NCBI GenBank assembly: GCA_015233155.1
Contig: JADFYG010000032.1
Coordinates: 1-64,000, forward strand
Reading direction: 5' to 3'
DNA: 64,000 bases
From: Candidatus Rifleibacteriota bacterium
GTDB lineage: Bacteria; Muiribacteriota; Ozemobacteria; Ozemobacterales; Ozemobacteraceae
Under the pieces are notes generated by a model. The model did not search any database. It worked only from the letters and a program-made list of their open reading frames with translations, and had not been told where the DNA came from. A program made the position numbers and the translations under genes. This document shows, piece by piece, positions 45,201 through 54,167 of this stretch (position 1 is the first letter of the stretch; each line of letters begins with the position of its first letter).

Positions 45201-48200
45201 GGCTGGTAACCGATATGAACGGCAACAAACGCTATGTTACGAGTTCAGCAATAGATCGCATCGATTGCCAACCTCCTGTGCTTAATGTGTCAGGCATATA
45301 CATCAGCCAGACAAACGGAGACAACCCAAGCAGCGCAGTAGCCAACATAAACGATCAAATCACAGTTTTTACCGGAATGACTAATAGCTCCGATGCATCA
45401 GCTGCGGCTACGATTGTAATAGGCGGAATAGACACAACGACCGCCTCGTGCGCCTTCATTCCCGCCCGAAACAGATATGAGGCTGTTTTCACTGTTCCTC
45501 CGCGCGGCGGCGCGTGGGGAGATCTTCATATGCAATCGATTTCATACCGGTTGACCGCATCGGATGACGTCGGAAACTCCGTGGCATCCGGGCCAGGAAT
45601 CTCTACATTTACAGTCGATAATACGATTCCGATAGTAACAGCCATCAACTGGCGGCTGAGTCCGGATAATCCTGACTTCGATCCTGTGCTGAACGTCGGC
45701 TCCGGCTCACCTGTCGATCTCCTTTGGGTGGAAGCCACAATAGACAAACCCCTTAGCTCCGCATTCCTGAATCTTTCAAGCATACCTGGTGCTCCGGCAA
45801 GCGTTCCGCTCTCTCTGAGCGATGCGACGGCCCGATCGAATGCTGGCGTAGCCATATCAAGTTATTCCTCGACAGACGCCACCGATGCTACGTTTTCGAT
45901 TACTTTGCGCGATCTCGCAGGCAACGCCGTTACTACAACAAAAACTTATCGTGTCGACACCAAACGCCCTCAAATAACTCATGCAACATACGATGGGGCG
46001 AAACTCAGCGTGGTTTTTCAGGAACCGATTCGCGATCTCGATATTTCGCAGTGGGACATTTGTGGAAGCGACAGCAAGGGACTAGCGACATTCGTCACTC
46101 CGCTTTCTACTGAAACACAGGTGTGGTTCGACAGTTTCGATGTCATATTGTCGCCGGATCGTGCACGTGTTCTCGCCGGATGGGCCTCACAGCCACTGAC
46201 TCTGCGAGTAAAGGCCATTACCGCCGCGCCGGTGCGTGACTTGTCGTTTAACTGGGGAACAGGCTATGGCGCATTTCCAATTACAATAACTGATTCCACA
46301 TGGCGGCAAATCCCACGCATCACGAACTTCATCGTAACCAGTATTTGGCCGGCGTCTCCATCGATCGTTCTCGACTTAGCCTTCAACAAGCCCATGGACC
46401 CCGCATCACTCATTGCATCGAACGCCGTTCTCCTGTACAAAAATCTCACGTATGATTTTTCGACAGTCGATTATCAGACCGGTTACGTGTTCCAGCCCGA
46501 AGACACTTTATCCTGGACTGATTCGACGCATTTGCGCATTACCTTATGTGAAGACGGAGCCGCCTGGGTTGCCCGAAAACTCGGAAACGGAATCACACCA
46601 TTGTCATTCGCCACACGAACCGCGGCAACCGTATTTGTGCGTGACTCGTTTGGAAAAGCAATGCAGGCTGTTTCAACGGCTGCACCTGTAGCTGCAATCG
46701 TTGCCCGCCCCTACTCCGGAAATTCACAGCCTCCGTATGACTTTGCAATCTTAGGCGGTATTTCACGGCCAATCCTGGACCTCACCAATCGAACACTGAC
46801 ATTGACTACATCTGATCGCACGCTTCTGTATCAGAACGATTTTCAGACGCTGAGTTTGATTACTCCGCACATGGGTATGCCAGTGCCATCGTTTAATCAG
46901 CGCGCGACGGGCTTTCATAATCATATCCAGGCATGGGATCAGGACCTGGGAACATCCCGCACCCTGGTGTTCGACCCGCTGGATATAAATGCAAATCCTG
47001 TTCTTTCAAGCACTACGATCACATTGAAACTCACGGATGCCGATGTGAACTCAATATTTGCCCTGTTCGCATCCAATCCGAATATTTCTCCGATTTGGGG
47101 TCTCAAGATTGATGGCAATGCCTTAAACAACTGGTGGGGACAACCCAATCAACCCTTCATGCCCAGCGGAAATCCGGGCGATTTGACCGTGATTGCGCCC
47201 ACAGTTGCAGCGGCATCCCTCGTGGCCTGCTCAATTTCTGATGCTTCGCCCATAAAGGCGTGGCCCGTTGGTGCCCTGGCATTCGAATGCGAGATAAAAC
47301 CGGTTCTGCTGCAAGGCGTGCCAGTACCGATAAGTCTTGCCACTCCTACCGGACGCATTCTCCGCCAGGACACCACTACAACTATAGTTAATGGTCTGTT
47401 CACAGGATGGTCGACCCGGACGGTCGATGGAGCCAAACGCTATGTCGCACGCTTCATCAACGCCGAAACCTTCCCGGCCGACATCGCTCTTGTCGCAAGT
47501 GTCGCGGCACGCATCGAAATCGCCGGAGCCCGCGACATTTTCGGCAACGTAGTGAATGATACAGCGTCGTTTGTTTATGACCTGGCAACCAAAAAAGACA
47601 CCGCGCCCGGAGGCTTCACCACCTCTTCAGCGCCGTTGGTCGTCGACACAGCTCTTCCCGTGATCGTCAGTATAAATCCACCCGGAAATATCGGCGTATT
47701 GCCTTCGGGTGCTGGTATTTTTGAATTCACGTTCAGTGAACTCATGTATGCAGGAACCACACCTGCCATGAATATTGCCACGACCGGCCGTACTATTGCC
47801 TGTTCATTCCTGGGTTGGGCGGCCGACGGCCTTACTGCACGTTTCACCAACACAACGGCAATCGAACTTACCACACCAAATGGTTCATGGAACTACGAAG
47901 TGAGCGCGGGAAGCGACCTCGCAAGCAACGTGATGGCGCTCGCCCGCCTTCCCGTCGAAATCCGGACTCAGGCCCCTGCAGTTATCGCCGTGAGCGTTTC
48001 GACTGTCCAATCTTTCGTATCCCCTGCAACGGTCCTGGATCAGCCATTCTCTCCCGGCCGCGCACCCGGATATGCGACGATTCACCTCACATATGCCTTA
48101 CGTCCGACGCGCGATCTTCCTCATGTGTTGCGTTTTTATGATACATCCGGAAGCCTTGTCGCCGCTGTTCCGGTAACTATGGGTCTCGGCGTCGATGCAA

Positions 48201-51200
48201 TCGCCACATTAACGGCCGGAGACTTCTCCGTAATACCAGGACCAGCCTTCGGAGAAGTTTCGCTTCAGGTGCGTGATGCGGCCGGCAACGAAACAGGCCA
48301 GGTCAAGCGGATGCTGATCGACCAGATTGCTCCGAATCTCACGAGCTTCACATTCAGTGGAATCGGAACTTTCACCAACGGAATACTCTTCTACAGCCCG
48401 GTCGTCATGGGAAACGATGCTAACGTCTCTTTACATGTTTCCAATGCCACCGATGCTCTGCGGCTGACGGCCGCTGGGCTTCCCACAGCTCTTTCAACTA
48501 CTACATGGAATCTCGCATCGGCGACTCCCGGAGATTACTCCGGAATCTTCGGAAGCAACCTCGCCGATGGAATGTATGGTCTATCGATAGTCGATGCGGC
48601 CGGTAATCCTGCTACAGGCGATGCATCCCGCACTATTATCGTTGACAGGATATCTCCAACCGTCGTCGGCGTTACTCCAGCAATCGCTATTGGTGGAACA
48701 CCGATGCGCAACACAACGTTTTCGGTGGCGTTTTCCGAACGCATGGATCCGAATGTCATTCCAACTCTTGAATTAGCGACAACAACCCCGGATGTTCCGG
48801 CTATTTCAATGGCATTCACGGGCTGGGATAATCCCGCCAATGCCATGAATGCCCTGTTCGTGAACGCGGTCGATATCAATTCGACTTATCCCGCCGGAAC
48901 ATATACGTATAATGTCAGCGGCGGCACCGATCTGGCCCGCAACCTGGCGGCGCCCTCAAGCACCGTCTGCGTGAATGTTCAGTCCCAGGGTCCTGTCGCC
49001 GATTTCTCGGTTCTCACAACGCAACCCGGCATTTTCGCCGGAGTCGTCCTAAATCAACCCTTCAGCCCACTAGTCAGCGCCGGCGCATCTGCATCGATTA
49101 GTCTGACTTACCAGGGAGGGCCTTTCAACGCTCCACATCGCCTGATCGTGTTTGATGATACCGATCGTTTTGTGGCAACGCTAAGCGTTCCAACTGCAAA
49201 TCCAACCCAGGTGGTTTTTCCAAACGCAGGATCGTTCTGGGCCGCCGGAACTTATCCCGGCAACAATGTTGGTCCCAGAGCCTATCACTTCAAATTACTC
49301 GATAGATTCGGCAATTTCTCGGCCGATTATGTCGGAACACTAACGTATGATACCCGGATTCCAACCGTCACGACCTTTGCTTTCGATGACGGCGGACGCG
49401 GCCTGACAGTCGGAGGAGTGAAGCGTTACTCTCCCGCATTCGGTCCGGCTTCGATCACTGTTACGTCCGATGCCACCGACACACTTAGATTAATCGTCGT
49501 AACCGGAGCGCCGGCCCCCGCGAATACCGTTATGACAATGCAGGGGAACACTCAGACTGCCTCTTTTGGTGACGTACTTGCTGATTGTATCGCTACATTT
49601 ACTGTAGCCGATCTTGCGGGCAACTTCGCCGTCGGCAATCAAGCGGGAATACGCGTTAAGGTCGATGGCACCGCTCCCCGCGTCAGCACTGTATTGCCTC
49701 TATCGCCGCTGGGCGGTTTTGCCGCTGGCGGCGGAACATTCGACATTACCTTCAACGAACCGATGAATCCGGCAAGCGCGCCTGCGGCAAGCATTTCGTC
49801 GGGATCTATATCGATTCAGCTTATACCGATATCCAATTTCCCGAATGGCTGGGTGAGTTCCTTCACATGCCGCATGACCAACGCGGTGGCGATTCAGGAT
49901 CTTCCCATCTCCTCATACACATGGTCAATCTCAGGGGGGGTGGATGAAGCTGGCAATGTCGGTATTCCAGCTAACTTCGATATTTGGATCAATTCGCAGG
50001 GCCCTGCATACTCCGCAGTTTTACGCACAAGGCAGCGTCCGATTTCTTCCGATACCTGGCTGCTTAATCAGCCTCTGAGCCCGAACGTTTCGCCCGGGTT
50101 CGGTTTCCTGAGCGTAACTTATCAAAAAGGACCGTTCGGAATACCTCATCGCGTACTTGTCAATGACCCGACTGGAGCTCAGGTAGCTACTATTCCTCTG
50201 AATCCTGTCGGAACAAGCGGCACGGCAACAGTAAACCTTGGTTTCTTCGGTCAGTCGCTTCCTGTGCCGGTAATCGGACCTATTTCATACGGTATTCAGA
50301 TTCAGGATGACCAGGGAAACATCAGCCCGTCTCCATTGAAGATCGTCTATGACACACAACCACCGACGCTTTCGGCATTTACATTGACCGGAGGTTCGCG
50401 AGCGGTGACATCACCCGTATATCTCAATCCCCTCAGGCACGGAACGCTTAACGTCGCCCTCACTTCCAATGGAACTGACACATTGCGACTGATCATCGCT
50501 TCAGATACCGCCACAACAACTTTTTCCCTTATACAATACGGATCCTCTTATTCGCGAGGTCTTACACCAACAGATCTTTCGGCAAGTATGTATCCGGACG
50601 GTGCATATCGTCTGACCGCCGCTGATGCAGCGGGCAATCTCGCTATTGGCGCCTCGGCTACGCGTTATCTGGTAATAGACCGCGTCGGCCCGACACAAAT
50701 CGATCTTCAGATTCTTCCGGCTGCTCCGCTATATTCAATGCCCGCTGGCGGAGCCACGTTTACTGTAGTATTCAGTGAGATGATGGATCAGCTCGCCTCG
50801 GCAACTCCCGGTTGCACACTGTCGAACGGCAAAAGTGTAATCGCGTGCCGTTTTGTCTCCTGGTCCGCGCCAAATCAGGCTGTGTTTACTAATACCACTC
50901 CCATTACCCCGGATCTCCCGTCCGGTAACTGGCAGATTCGTGTAACCGGATACGATCTTGCAGACAATCCCATGGATGCAATCTGGCCGACGCCGGTGAT
51001 AATCAGTCCCCGCGGTCCGATCGTTTCAACATGGCGCGCTCTGACTTATCAACGAACGACAGCCTCATTACCATATCCTTCCGGTCAGGTTGAGAACCAG
51101 CCGTTCGGGCCATCAATCTCACCCTACGGCGCAACTTTATCAGTGACGCTTAATGCGGCGCCTGACGCGTCTTTATTGCCGATAAGACTGCATTTCACAC

Positions 51201-54028
51201 AGAATGGAACGAGTGTGGCTTCGTTCCCGATAACGTTTGCCGGTACCGTTGCAACATTCACATGGAACGTCGGCCATGGACCTATTCCAGCAGCTTTCAC
51301 AACCTATAAAATGCGACTCTATGATGCTTTTGGCAATCCGTCTCTGGAAACATATGACTGGAGTTGTGACCCGAGCGCTCCGACGGTTGCTCGACAGACG
51401 GTGAGCGGCGGAATCGTGATTCCGGGCGATGATACCGTGTATTATAATCCGGCTCTTCACGGCAGTCTGAGCATTCCCTTCCTGGTCGGAGGCGAAGACC
51501 TTGCGCCTATAATGCGTGTTCGTGGGTCCACATCGACAGATACATTTGCAATGACGTCGGCCGCTGCAGGAACGTGGAATGGAAGCTTCAATGGAACGAG
51601 CGCACTTGGAAAAACTCTTTCGGATGGTGTTTATATCGCAGACGTCGTTGATCACGCCGGAAACGCAGGCGTCTCACTGACCGGGCAGCCGAATTCCGCT
51701 CTGATTGTTCTCGATACTACGGCTCCGCAAGTGACAACGTATACGATACAAGTCGCCGGAGTGCCGGTTAACCGTTTTGCGCCAGCCGGTGGTCCCCTGG
51801 ACATAGGTATCGTGACACCCGAGACGCTTTCACCCACGGGTTTGCAGTATCTCGAAGTTCGCACTGACACAAATATTCTTGTTCGAAGTTTGCCACTTAC
51901 GGATACGGGGACAGGCATTTTAACCGCATCCTGGGATGGAATGAACTCCGGCGGAAAAATAGTCTCAGAAGGTGTATACCGGCTCTGCGCAGTAGATGTT
52001 GCGGGGAATCACGCGACAAACTTCGTTTCACTTTTCGTATCCACTTCGACTTTCAGGCTCGCTGGAATGGCTCAGGTATCACCGACCGAGCTGGATATGA
52101 ATTTCACCAGCAATGTCGATGAATCGAGCCTTTCCGGTGCCACGATAACGCCAACGCCGGCGGATATTTCAGTCTCCGCCCTCACCCTGACTTCACCGAC
52201 GCGCTTAAGAGTAGCTTTTGATCGCGCTTTTACGCATGGCGTTGCGTATACGATAACGATCGCCCCGAACGGCCTGAGAAGCGTCGATGGAGTTGGTATC
52301 AGTGCGGGTAATAACACGGCGGCCTTTACCGCCGATACCCGTCCTCCTGCTATGACTGCCGCGACAACTGTTGGCACCAATGGCCCACGTGAATTCATAG
52401 TCACATTCGATGAACGGCTTTCGAGCGTTTCGGCACAGAATCCGAGTTTGTACCAGTTAACCGGAACAACTGTCGCAAAACCGCCAGTAAGTGCATCGAT
52501 TCGCTCAGACGGCGTATCCGTCCTGCTCGTAGCATACGAGGATTTAGTGGACGGACGCGACTATCGCATTACCGCTATAGGAATAGAAGATCTTGTCGGC
52601 AACAAAACAACGGCGCAAAGCGCCGCGATGACATTCCGTGGCCGCGACACGACTCCTCCGGATCTGAAACTCGCTATTTTCTCGAACCCTGCTATAGAGA
52701 CTGACATTATTGCCGCTGTAAAATCGACGAATGATGATCTGCCACAACCACCGACCCTGGATGTAACACAGGGGACCGTGGCAATTCCAACGATCTCGAT
52801 GACAAAAGGTGTGAGCGCCCGGCAATATATGGCAGGTGTGCACTTCGATCAGGCAATGTCCGGATTCGGCACGGCACGTGTTACCGGTCTGGACGCCGCC
52901 GGAAACCAGGGAACAGCACAGGTCTCGTTCTCGGTGGCGACGGTTAATGCTTCGAAGCTTTCCTCGCTTAAATCGGCAGACGGGCGCTTGATGGCAGACT
53001 TCCCCGTCGGAGCGGTCAGAGGCAACACACTTGTGAAGATTCTTCCTCAACCCATGACGACAGATATCCTGGCAAATGGACGTGCCGCTGTCAGACCTCT
53101 TTTCAGCGTAATTCGCGATGAATCAAAAAAACTCAGCGTAAAAAAGACCGTTACACCGATTACAACTTCCGAACTTGTGCCGGTAGGCGATGGTTTCGAA
53201 ATTGCATTTACAGCATCAAAATTGGTCGGGAAATATTCAGTCTCAGTTCAAATGCCGGCTAATAGCGGCAATGCGAAGGGTGTCGGCCTGTATCAAATGG
53301 ATGACGCGGGCAACTGGTCCTGGATGGCTGCATCCAATGTCAGTGGAAAATTCGAGTCGCTTGCAGTGCGTCCCGGAGTTTTCGCTCTGCTGCGAGATCT
53401 GACCGCGCCGCGCATAAAGATGGAAACAGCTAATGACCCGGATAAGCCAATTACTACAGCCCGACCAAAATTTTCCGGTCGGATCGAAGAATATGGCGCC
53501 GGATTGAACGCCGAATCGTTGATGGCAGTCATAGACGGAACAGAGCAGACTCTTACGGGAATCAGTTCCGACGGAGCTTTCGTCTTTATTCCGACTGCGC
53601 CTCTGACAAGCGGACGTCACGAGCTGATCATCCATGCAAAAGATCGCGCCGGCAATATCGGCGAAAGTCTCAGAGCACAGTTCGCTGTAAAAGTGCCGCT
53701 TGCAATAGGCGAGATAATGAGCTTCCCGAACCCCGCGCGCGGGCGATCGACACTGCGTATCGGCACAAACAGTGGTGATGTGTTATACGATCTGATAGAA
53801 GTAAGAATCTACGACGTCGCCGGCCATCTGGTGCGCTGGCTGGACGGAGTAGCGGCGGTGCGTGAAACCGGTGGAACCAGGTATCTGTATGACGTTCCAT
53901 GGGATCTGCGCAATCAGGATGGCAGAATGGTCGCCAACGGCGTATATCTGGCGAAAGTCGAAGTTCACGATCCATACGATGCCAGTCACTCTATAAAGAA
54001 GACTCACAAAATCGTCGTTATGAAGTAA
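42206..54028 (+). CDS. Giant secreted Ig-repeat surface protein (3940 residues)
   Basis: Signal peptide with ATFAA-like cleavage after LLSCGGPTF, then a dockerin-like calcium loop (DVNGDGVANTND, residues 44-55). About ten units of 110-120 residues follow to residue 1110, each with a D-L-x-x-x-GG strand, D-x-x-GN and IDNxPP at the end. The middle (about 1130-1850) contains NVGSGSPVDLL and FVRDSFGKAM landmarks shared with the next gene. Four units of about 338 residues span about 1940-3280, then SbsA-type Ig domains (ADTRPPAM, EDLVDGRDYRITAIGIEDL), and the C-terminal module (from about 3480) shared with the 1816-residue protein, ending in a FlgD-like Ig domain that starts FPNPARG near 3842. Likely an adhesin, matrix or appendage protein. 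The ribosome site is weak; a terminator follows. Confidence 0.92.
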   Translation: MKSKQSVLWLYLALGMLLSCGGPTFAAIDLSAANVSFVSGGDVNGDGVANTNDTLIFQCLATETAATPTFSPQYPWVDLSLVGGSAMQPLDTQAGILYSYKWVVPAGTINYANYTFTILAKDTSGNPAVPQSTQGIYIDNARPLASGTVQFLVNGVATIGPALAGDNFAFQIEDSRYQSIPGIGNTTCSVDLSAIGMSAAFPMTYVGGNTFRTVNLTAPAASNDVSVPSFKVRLSDPFGQYSDYYSNPVLIDQNPPAFKTATVQILSGNPIARPGDILRISAELNNPDGDTLTASQTSMTACSPLLPSIMSLSGTVWTIDVTLTKELVKSNALPIDIIATDNAGNTRTRRVQVPVDLDPPGFTLPKVEILSPDTKTVYAGTIASATDWLHFTATITVNLPDTLQVTANLSPIGGAASHALTLIPPSSGTDKSYEGAWQIPVGALEDVPPAFSAEITAKDAAGNVVVQLWSPPIYIDNHPPTVTNANLARVGGGAGVKLGDQITISCQVTNVDGGGPPWVDLRSIGGIASATLTEVVPGSYSSTFIVGAPIAGFNPIDTNQSFLITTYDNAMNSSTQYTNQLKLDNEPPVQQAAIWTVDPPLDTGNHQWVHIGDNLTLQLRLAPPYGKLRDNENVTVDLTSVGGNAAQVMTWNNVSTFTYSWKVATGTLNNGATFPVSVTDDDGNNLQTQITVIPFDNKPPVPGIMTMTGKETVESAGAVNIGDVLTFKIPMTSLESPDDHANAILDLSTVGGDPLAIMNYSAGQYSITWQATPTATNLEANNFNFTANVYDKAGNFVTVHNGPYTNDCWPPRILDLRADLSGYGSGTIGIIGTTISFHMQTAEEDGGTPYINLSSFGRPAKDYMIASSASHWWDISFQIATGTLNDVTMTWAGGIQDNAGNIATATTPALEIDNMPPQVGSILVDPASHIKLGQTVTFSLNTLDPVTQWGAATLDLTPIGGINSTAMTSPGGAGPGGTYTLTTTTLPATVSYTNQVFHGLVTDMNGNKRYVTSSAIDRIDCQPPVLNVSGIYISQTNGDNPSSAVANINDQITVFTGMTNSSDASAAATIVIGGIDTTTASCAFIPARNRYEAVFTVPPRGGAWGDLHMQSISYRLTASDDVGNSVASGPGISTFTVDNTIPIVTAINWRLSPDNPDFDPVLNVGSGSPVDLLWVEATIDKPLSSAFLNLSSIPGAPASVPLSLSDATARSNAGVAISSYSSTDATDATFSITLRDLAGNAVTTTKTYRVDTKRPQITHATYDGAKLSVVFQEPIRDLDISQWDICGSDSKGLATFVTPLSTETQVWFDSFDVILSPDRARVLAGWASQPLTLRVKAITAAPVRDLSFNWGTGYGAFPITITDSTWRQIPRITNFIVTSIWPASPSIVLDLAFNKPMDPASLIASNAVLLYKNLTYDFSTVDYQTGYVFQPEDTLSWTDSTHLRITLCEDGAAWVARKLGNGITPLSFATRTAATVFVRDSFGKAMQAVSTAAPVAAIVARPYSGNSQPPYDFAILGGISRPILDLTNRTLTLTTSDRTLLYQNDFQTLSLITPHMGMPVPSFNQRATGFHNHIQAWDQDLGTSRTLVFDPLDINANPVLSSTTITLKLTDADVNSIFALFASNPNISPIWGLKIDGNALNNWWGQPNQPFMPSGNPGDLTVIAPTVAAASLVACSISDASPIKAWPVGALAFECEIKPVLLQGVPVPISLATPTGRILRQDTTTTIVNGLFTGWSTRTVDGAKRYVARFINAETFPADIALVASVAARIEIAGARDIFGNVVNDTASFVYDLATKKDTAPGGFTTSSAPLVVDTALPVIVSINPPGNIGVLPSGAGIFEFTFSELMYAGTTPAMNIATTGRTIACSFLGWAADGLTARFTNTTAIELTTPNGSWNYEVSAGSDLASNVMALARLPVEIRTQAPAVIAVSVSTVQSFVSPATVLDQPFSPGRAPGYATIHLTYALRPTRDLPHVLRFYDTSGSLVAAVPVTMGLGVDAIATLTAGDFSVIPGPAFGEVSLQVRDAAGNETGQVKRMLIDQIAPNLTSFTFSGIGTFTNGILFYSPVVMGNDANVSLHVSNATDALRLTAAGLPTALSTTTWNLASATPGDYSGIFGSNLADGMYGLSIVDAAGNPATGDASRTIIVDRISPTVVGVTPAIAIGGTPMRNTTFSVAFSERMDPNVIPTLELATTTPDVPAISMAFTGWDNPANAMNALFVNAVDINSTYPAGTYTYNVSGGTDLARNLAAPSSTVCVNVQSQGPVADFSVLTTQPGIFAGVVLNQPFSPLVSAGASASISLTYQGGPFNAPHRLIVFDDTDRFVATLSVPTANPTQVVFPNAGSFWAAGTYPGNNVGPRAYHFKLLDRFGNFSADYVGTLTYDTRIPTVTTFAFDDGGRGLTVGGVKRYSPAFGPASITVTSDATDTLRLIVVTGAPAPANTVMTMQGNTQTASFGDVLADCIATFTVADLAGNFAVGNQAGIRVKVDGTAPRVSTVLPLSPLGGFAAGGGTFDITFNEPMNPASAPAASISSGSISIQLIPISNFPNGWVSSFTCRMTNAVAIQDLPISSYTWSISGGVDEAGNVGIPANFDIWINSQGPAYSAVLRTRQRPISSDTWLLNQPLSPNVSPGFGFLSVTYQKGPFGIPHRVLVNDPTGAQVATIPLNPVGTSGTATVNLGFFGQSLPVPVIGPISYGIQIQDDQGNISPSPLKIVYDTQPPTLSAFTLTGGSRAVTSPVYLNPLRHGTLNVALTSNGTDTLRLIIASDTATTTFSLIQYGSSYSRGLTPTDLSASMYPDGAYRLTAADAAGNLAIGASATRYLVIDRVGPTQIDLQILPAAPLYSMPAGGATFTVVFSEMMDQLASATPGCTLSNGKSVIACRFVSWSAPNQAVFTNTTPITPDLPSGNWQIRVTGYDLADNPMDAIWPTPVIISPRGPIVSTWRALTYQRTTASLPYPSGQVENQPFGPSISPYGATLSVTLNAAPDASLLPIRLHFTQNGTSVASFPITFAGTVATFTWNVGHGPIPAAFTTYKMRLYDAFGNPSLETYDWSCDPSAPTVARQTVSGGIVIPGDDTVYYNPALHGSLSIPFLVGGEDLAPIMRVRGSTSTDTFAMTSAAAGTWNGSFNGTSALGKTLSDGVYIADVVDHAGNAGVSLTGQPNSALIVLDTTAPQVTTYTIQVAGVPVNRFAPAGGPLDIGIVTPETLSPTGLQYLEVRTDTNILVRSLPLTDTGTGILTASWDGMNSGGKIVSEGVYRLCAVDVAGNHATNFVSLFVSTSTFRLAGMAQVSPTELDMNFTSNVDESSLSGATITPTPADISVSALTLTSPTRLRVAFDRAFTHGVAYTITIAPNGLRSVDGVGISAGNNTAAFTADTRPPAMTAATTVGTNGPREFIVTFDERLSSVSAQNPSLYQLTGTTVAKPPVSASIRSDGVSVLLVAYEDLVDGRDYRITAIGIEDLVGNKTTAQSAAMTFRGRDTTPPDLKLAIFSNPAIETDIIAAVKSTNDDLPQPPTLDVTQGTVAIPTISMTKGVSARQYMAGVHFDQAMSGFGTARVTGLDAAGNQGTAQVSFSVATVNASKLSSLKSADGRLMADFPVGAVRGNTLVKILPQPMTTDILANGRAAVRPLFSVIRDESKKLSVKKTVTPITTSELVPVGDGFEIAFTASKLVGKYSVSVQMPANSGNAKGVGLYQMDDAGNWSWMAASNVSGKFESLAVRPGVFALLRDLTAPRIKMETANDPDKPITTARPKFSGRIEEYGAGLNAESLMAVIDGTEQTLTGISSDGAFVFIPTAPLTSGRHELIIHAKDRAGNIGESLRAQFAVKVPLAIGEIMSFPNPARGRSTLRIGTNSGDVLYDLIEVRIYDVAGHLVRWLDGVAAVRETGGTRYLYDVPWDLRNQDGRMVANGVYLAKVEVHDPYDASHSIKKTHKIVVMK
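48034..52050 (+). repeat. Four 1.01-1.03 kb coding repeats in the first giant gene
   Basis: The motif (D/N)-Q-P-(F/L)-(S/G)-P recurs at about 48035, 49050, 50062 and 51095. Each unit then has a PHR-like strand, YDT or DPS with PT, TDTLRLI, and a final AGG-x-F-x-x-x-FSExM segment. Identity is clear at protein level and low at DNA level, so the units are old. Confidence 0.75.
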
Positions 54029-54051
54029 CAAGGTTTAGAGTTCGCCTTAAT

Positions 54052-54100
54052 AGGGGCCTTGGGAGCAATTATCATTCTCTCCTAAGGTCCCTGTATTTTT
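54052..54100 (+). terminator. Intrinsic terminator between the two giant genes
   Basis: A 14-bp stem (54052-54065 with 54079-54092; AGGGGCCTTGGGAG against CTCCTAAGGTCCCT, fully paired with two G-U) and loop of 13 bases, followed by GTATTTTT. It lies 24 bases after the stop of the first giant gene. Confidence 0.9.
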
Positions 54101-54122
54101 ATGCCGATGGCTGTTAGTGAAT

Positions 54123-54154
54123 AATTGTCCGCAAAATATAGAATTTGGACAATT
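54123..54154 (+). promoter_or_regulatory. Hairpin next to the ribosome site of the second giant gene
   Basis: AATTGTCC (54123-54130) and GGACAATT (54147-54154) form a perfect 8-bp inverted repeat that ends directly before the ribosome site GGAGG (54155-54159) of the ATG at 54168. It could be an operator or a leader hairpin. No convincing promoter was found between it and the terminator. Confidence 0.45.
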
Positions 54155-54167
54155 GGAGGCAAACGTT

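Noticed and set aside
48594-48776. Possible frameshifted gene fragments inside the giant genes on the plus strand.
   Set aside because: The main frames are intact and continue the repeat pattern; these are alternative-frame readings of them.
51173-51655. A 160-residue minus-strand frame in the first giant gene.
   Set aside because: It is a shadow frame rich in Cys, Arg and Ser from reading the repeat DNA backwards; the plus-strand repeats explain the region.
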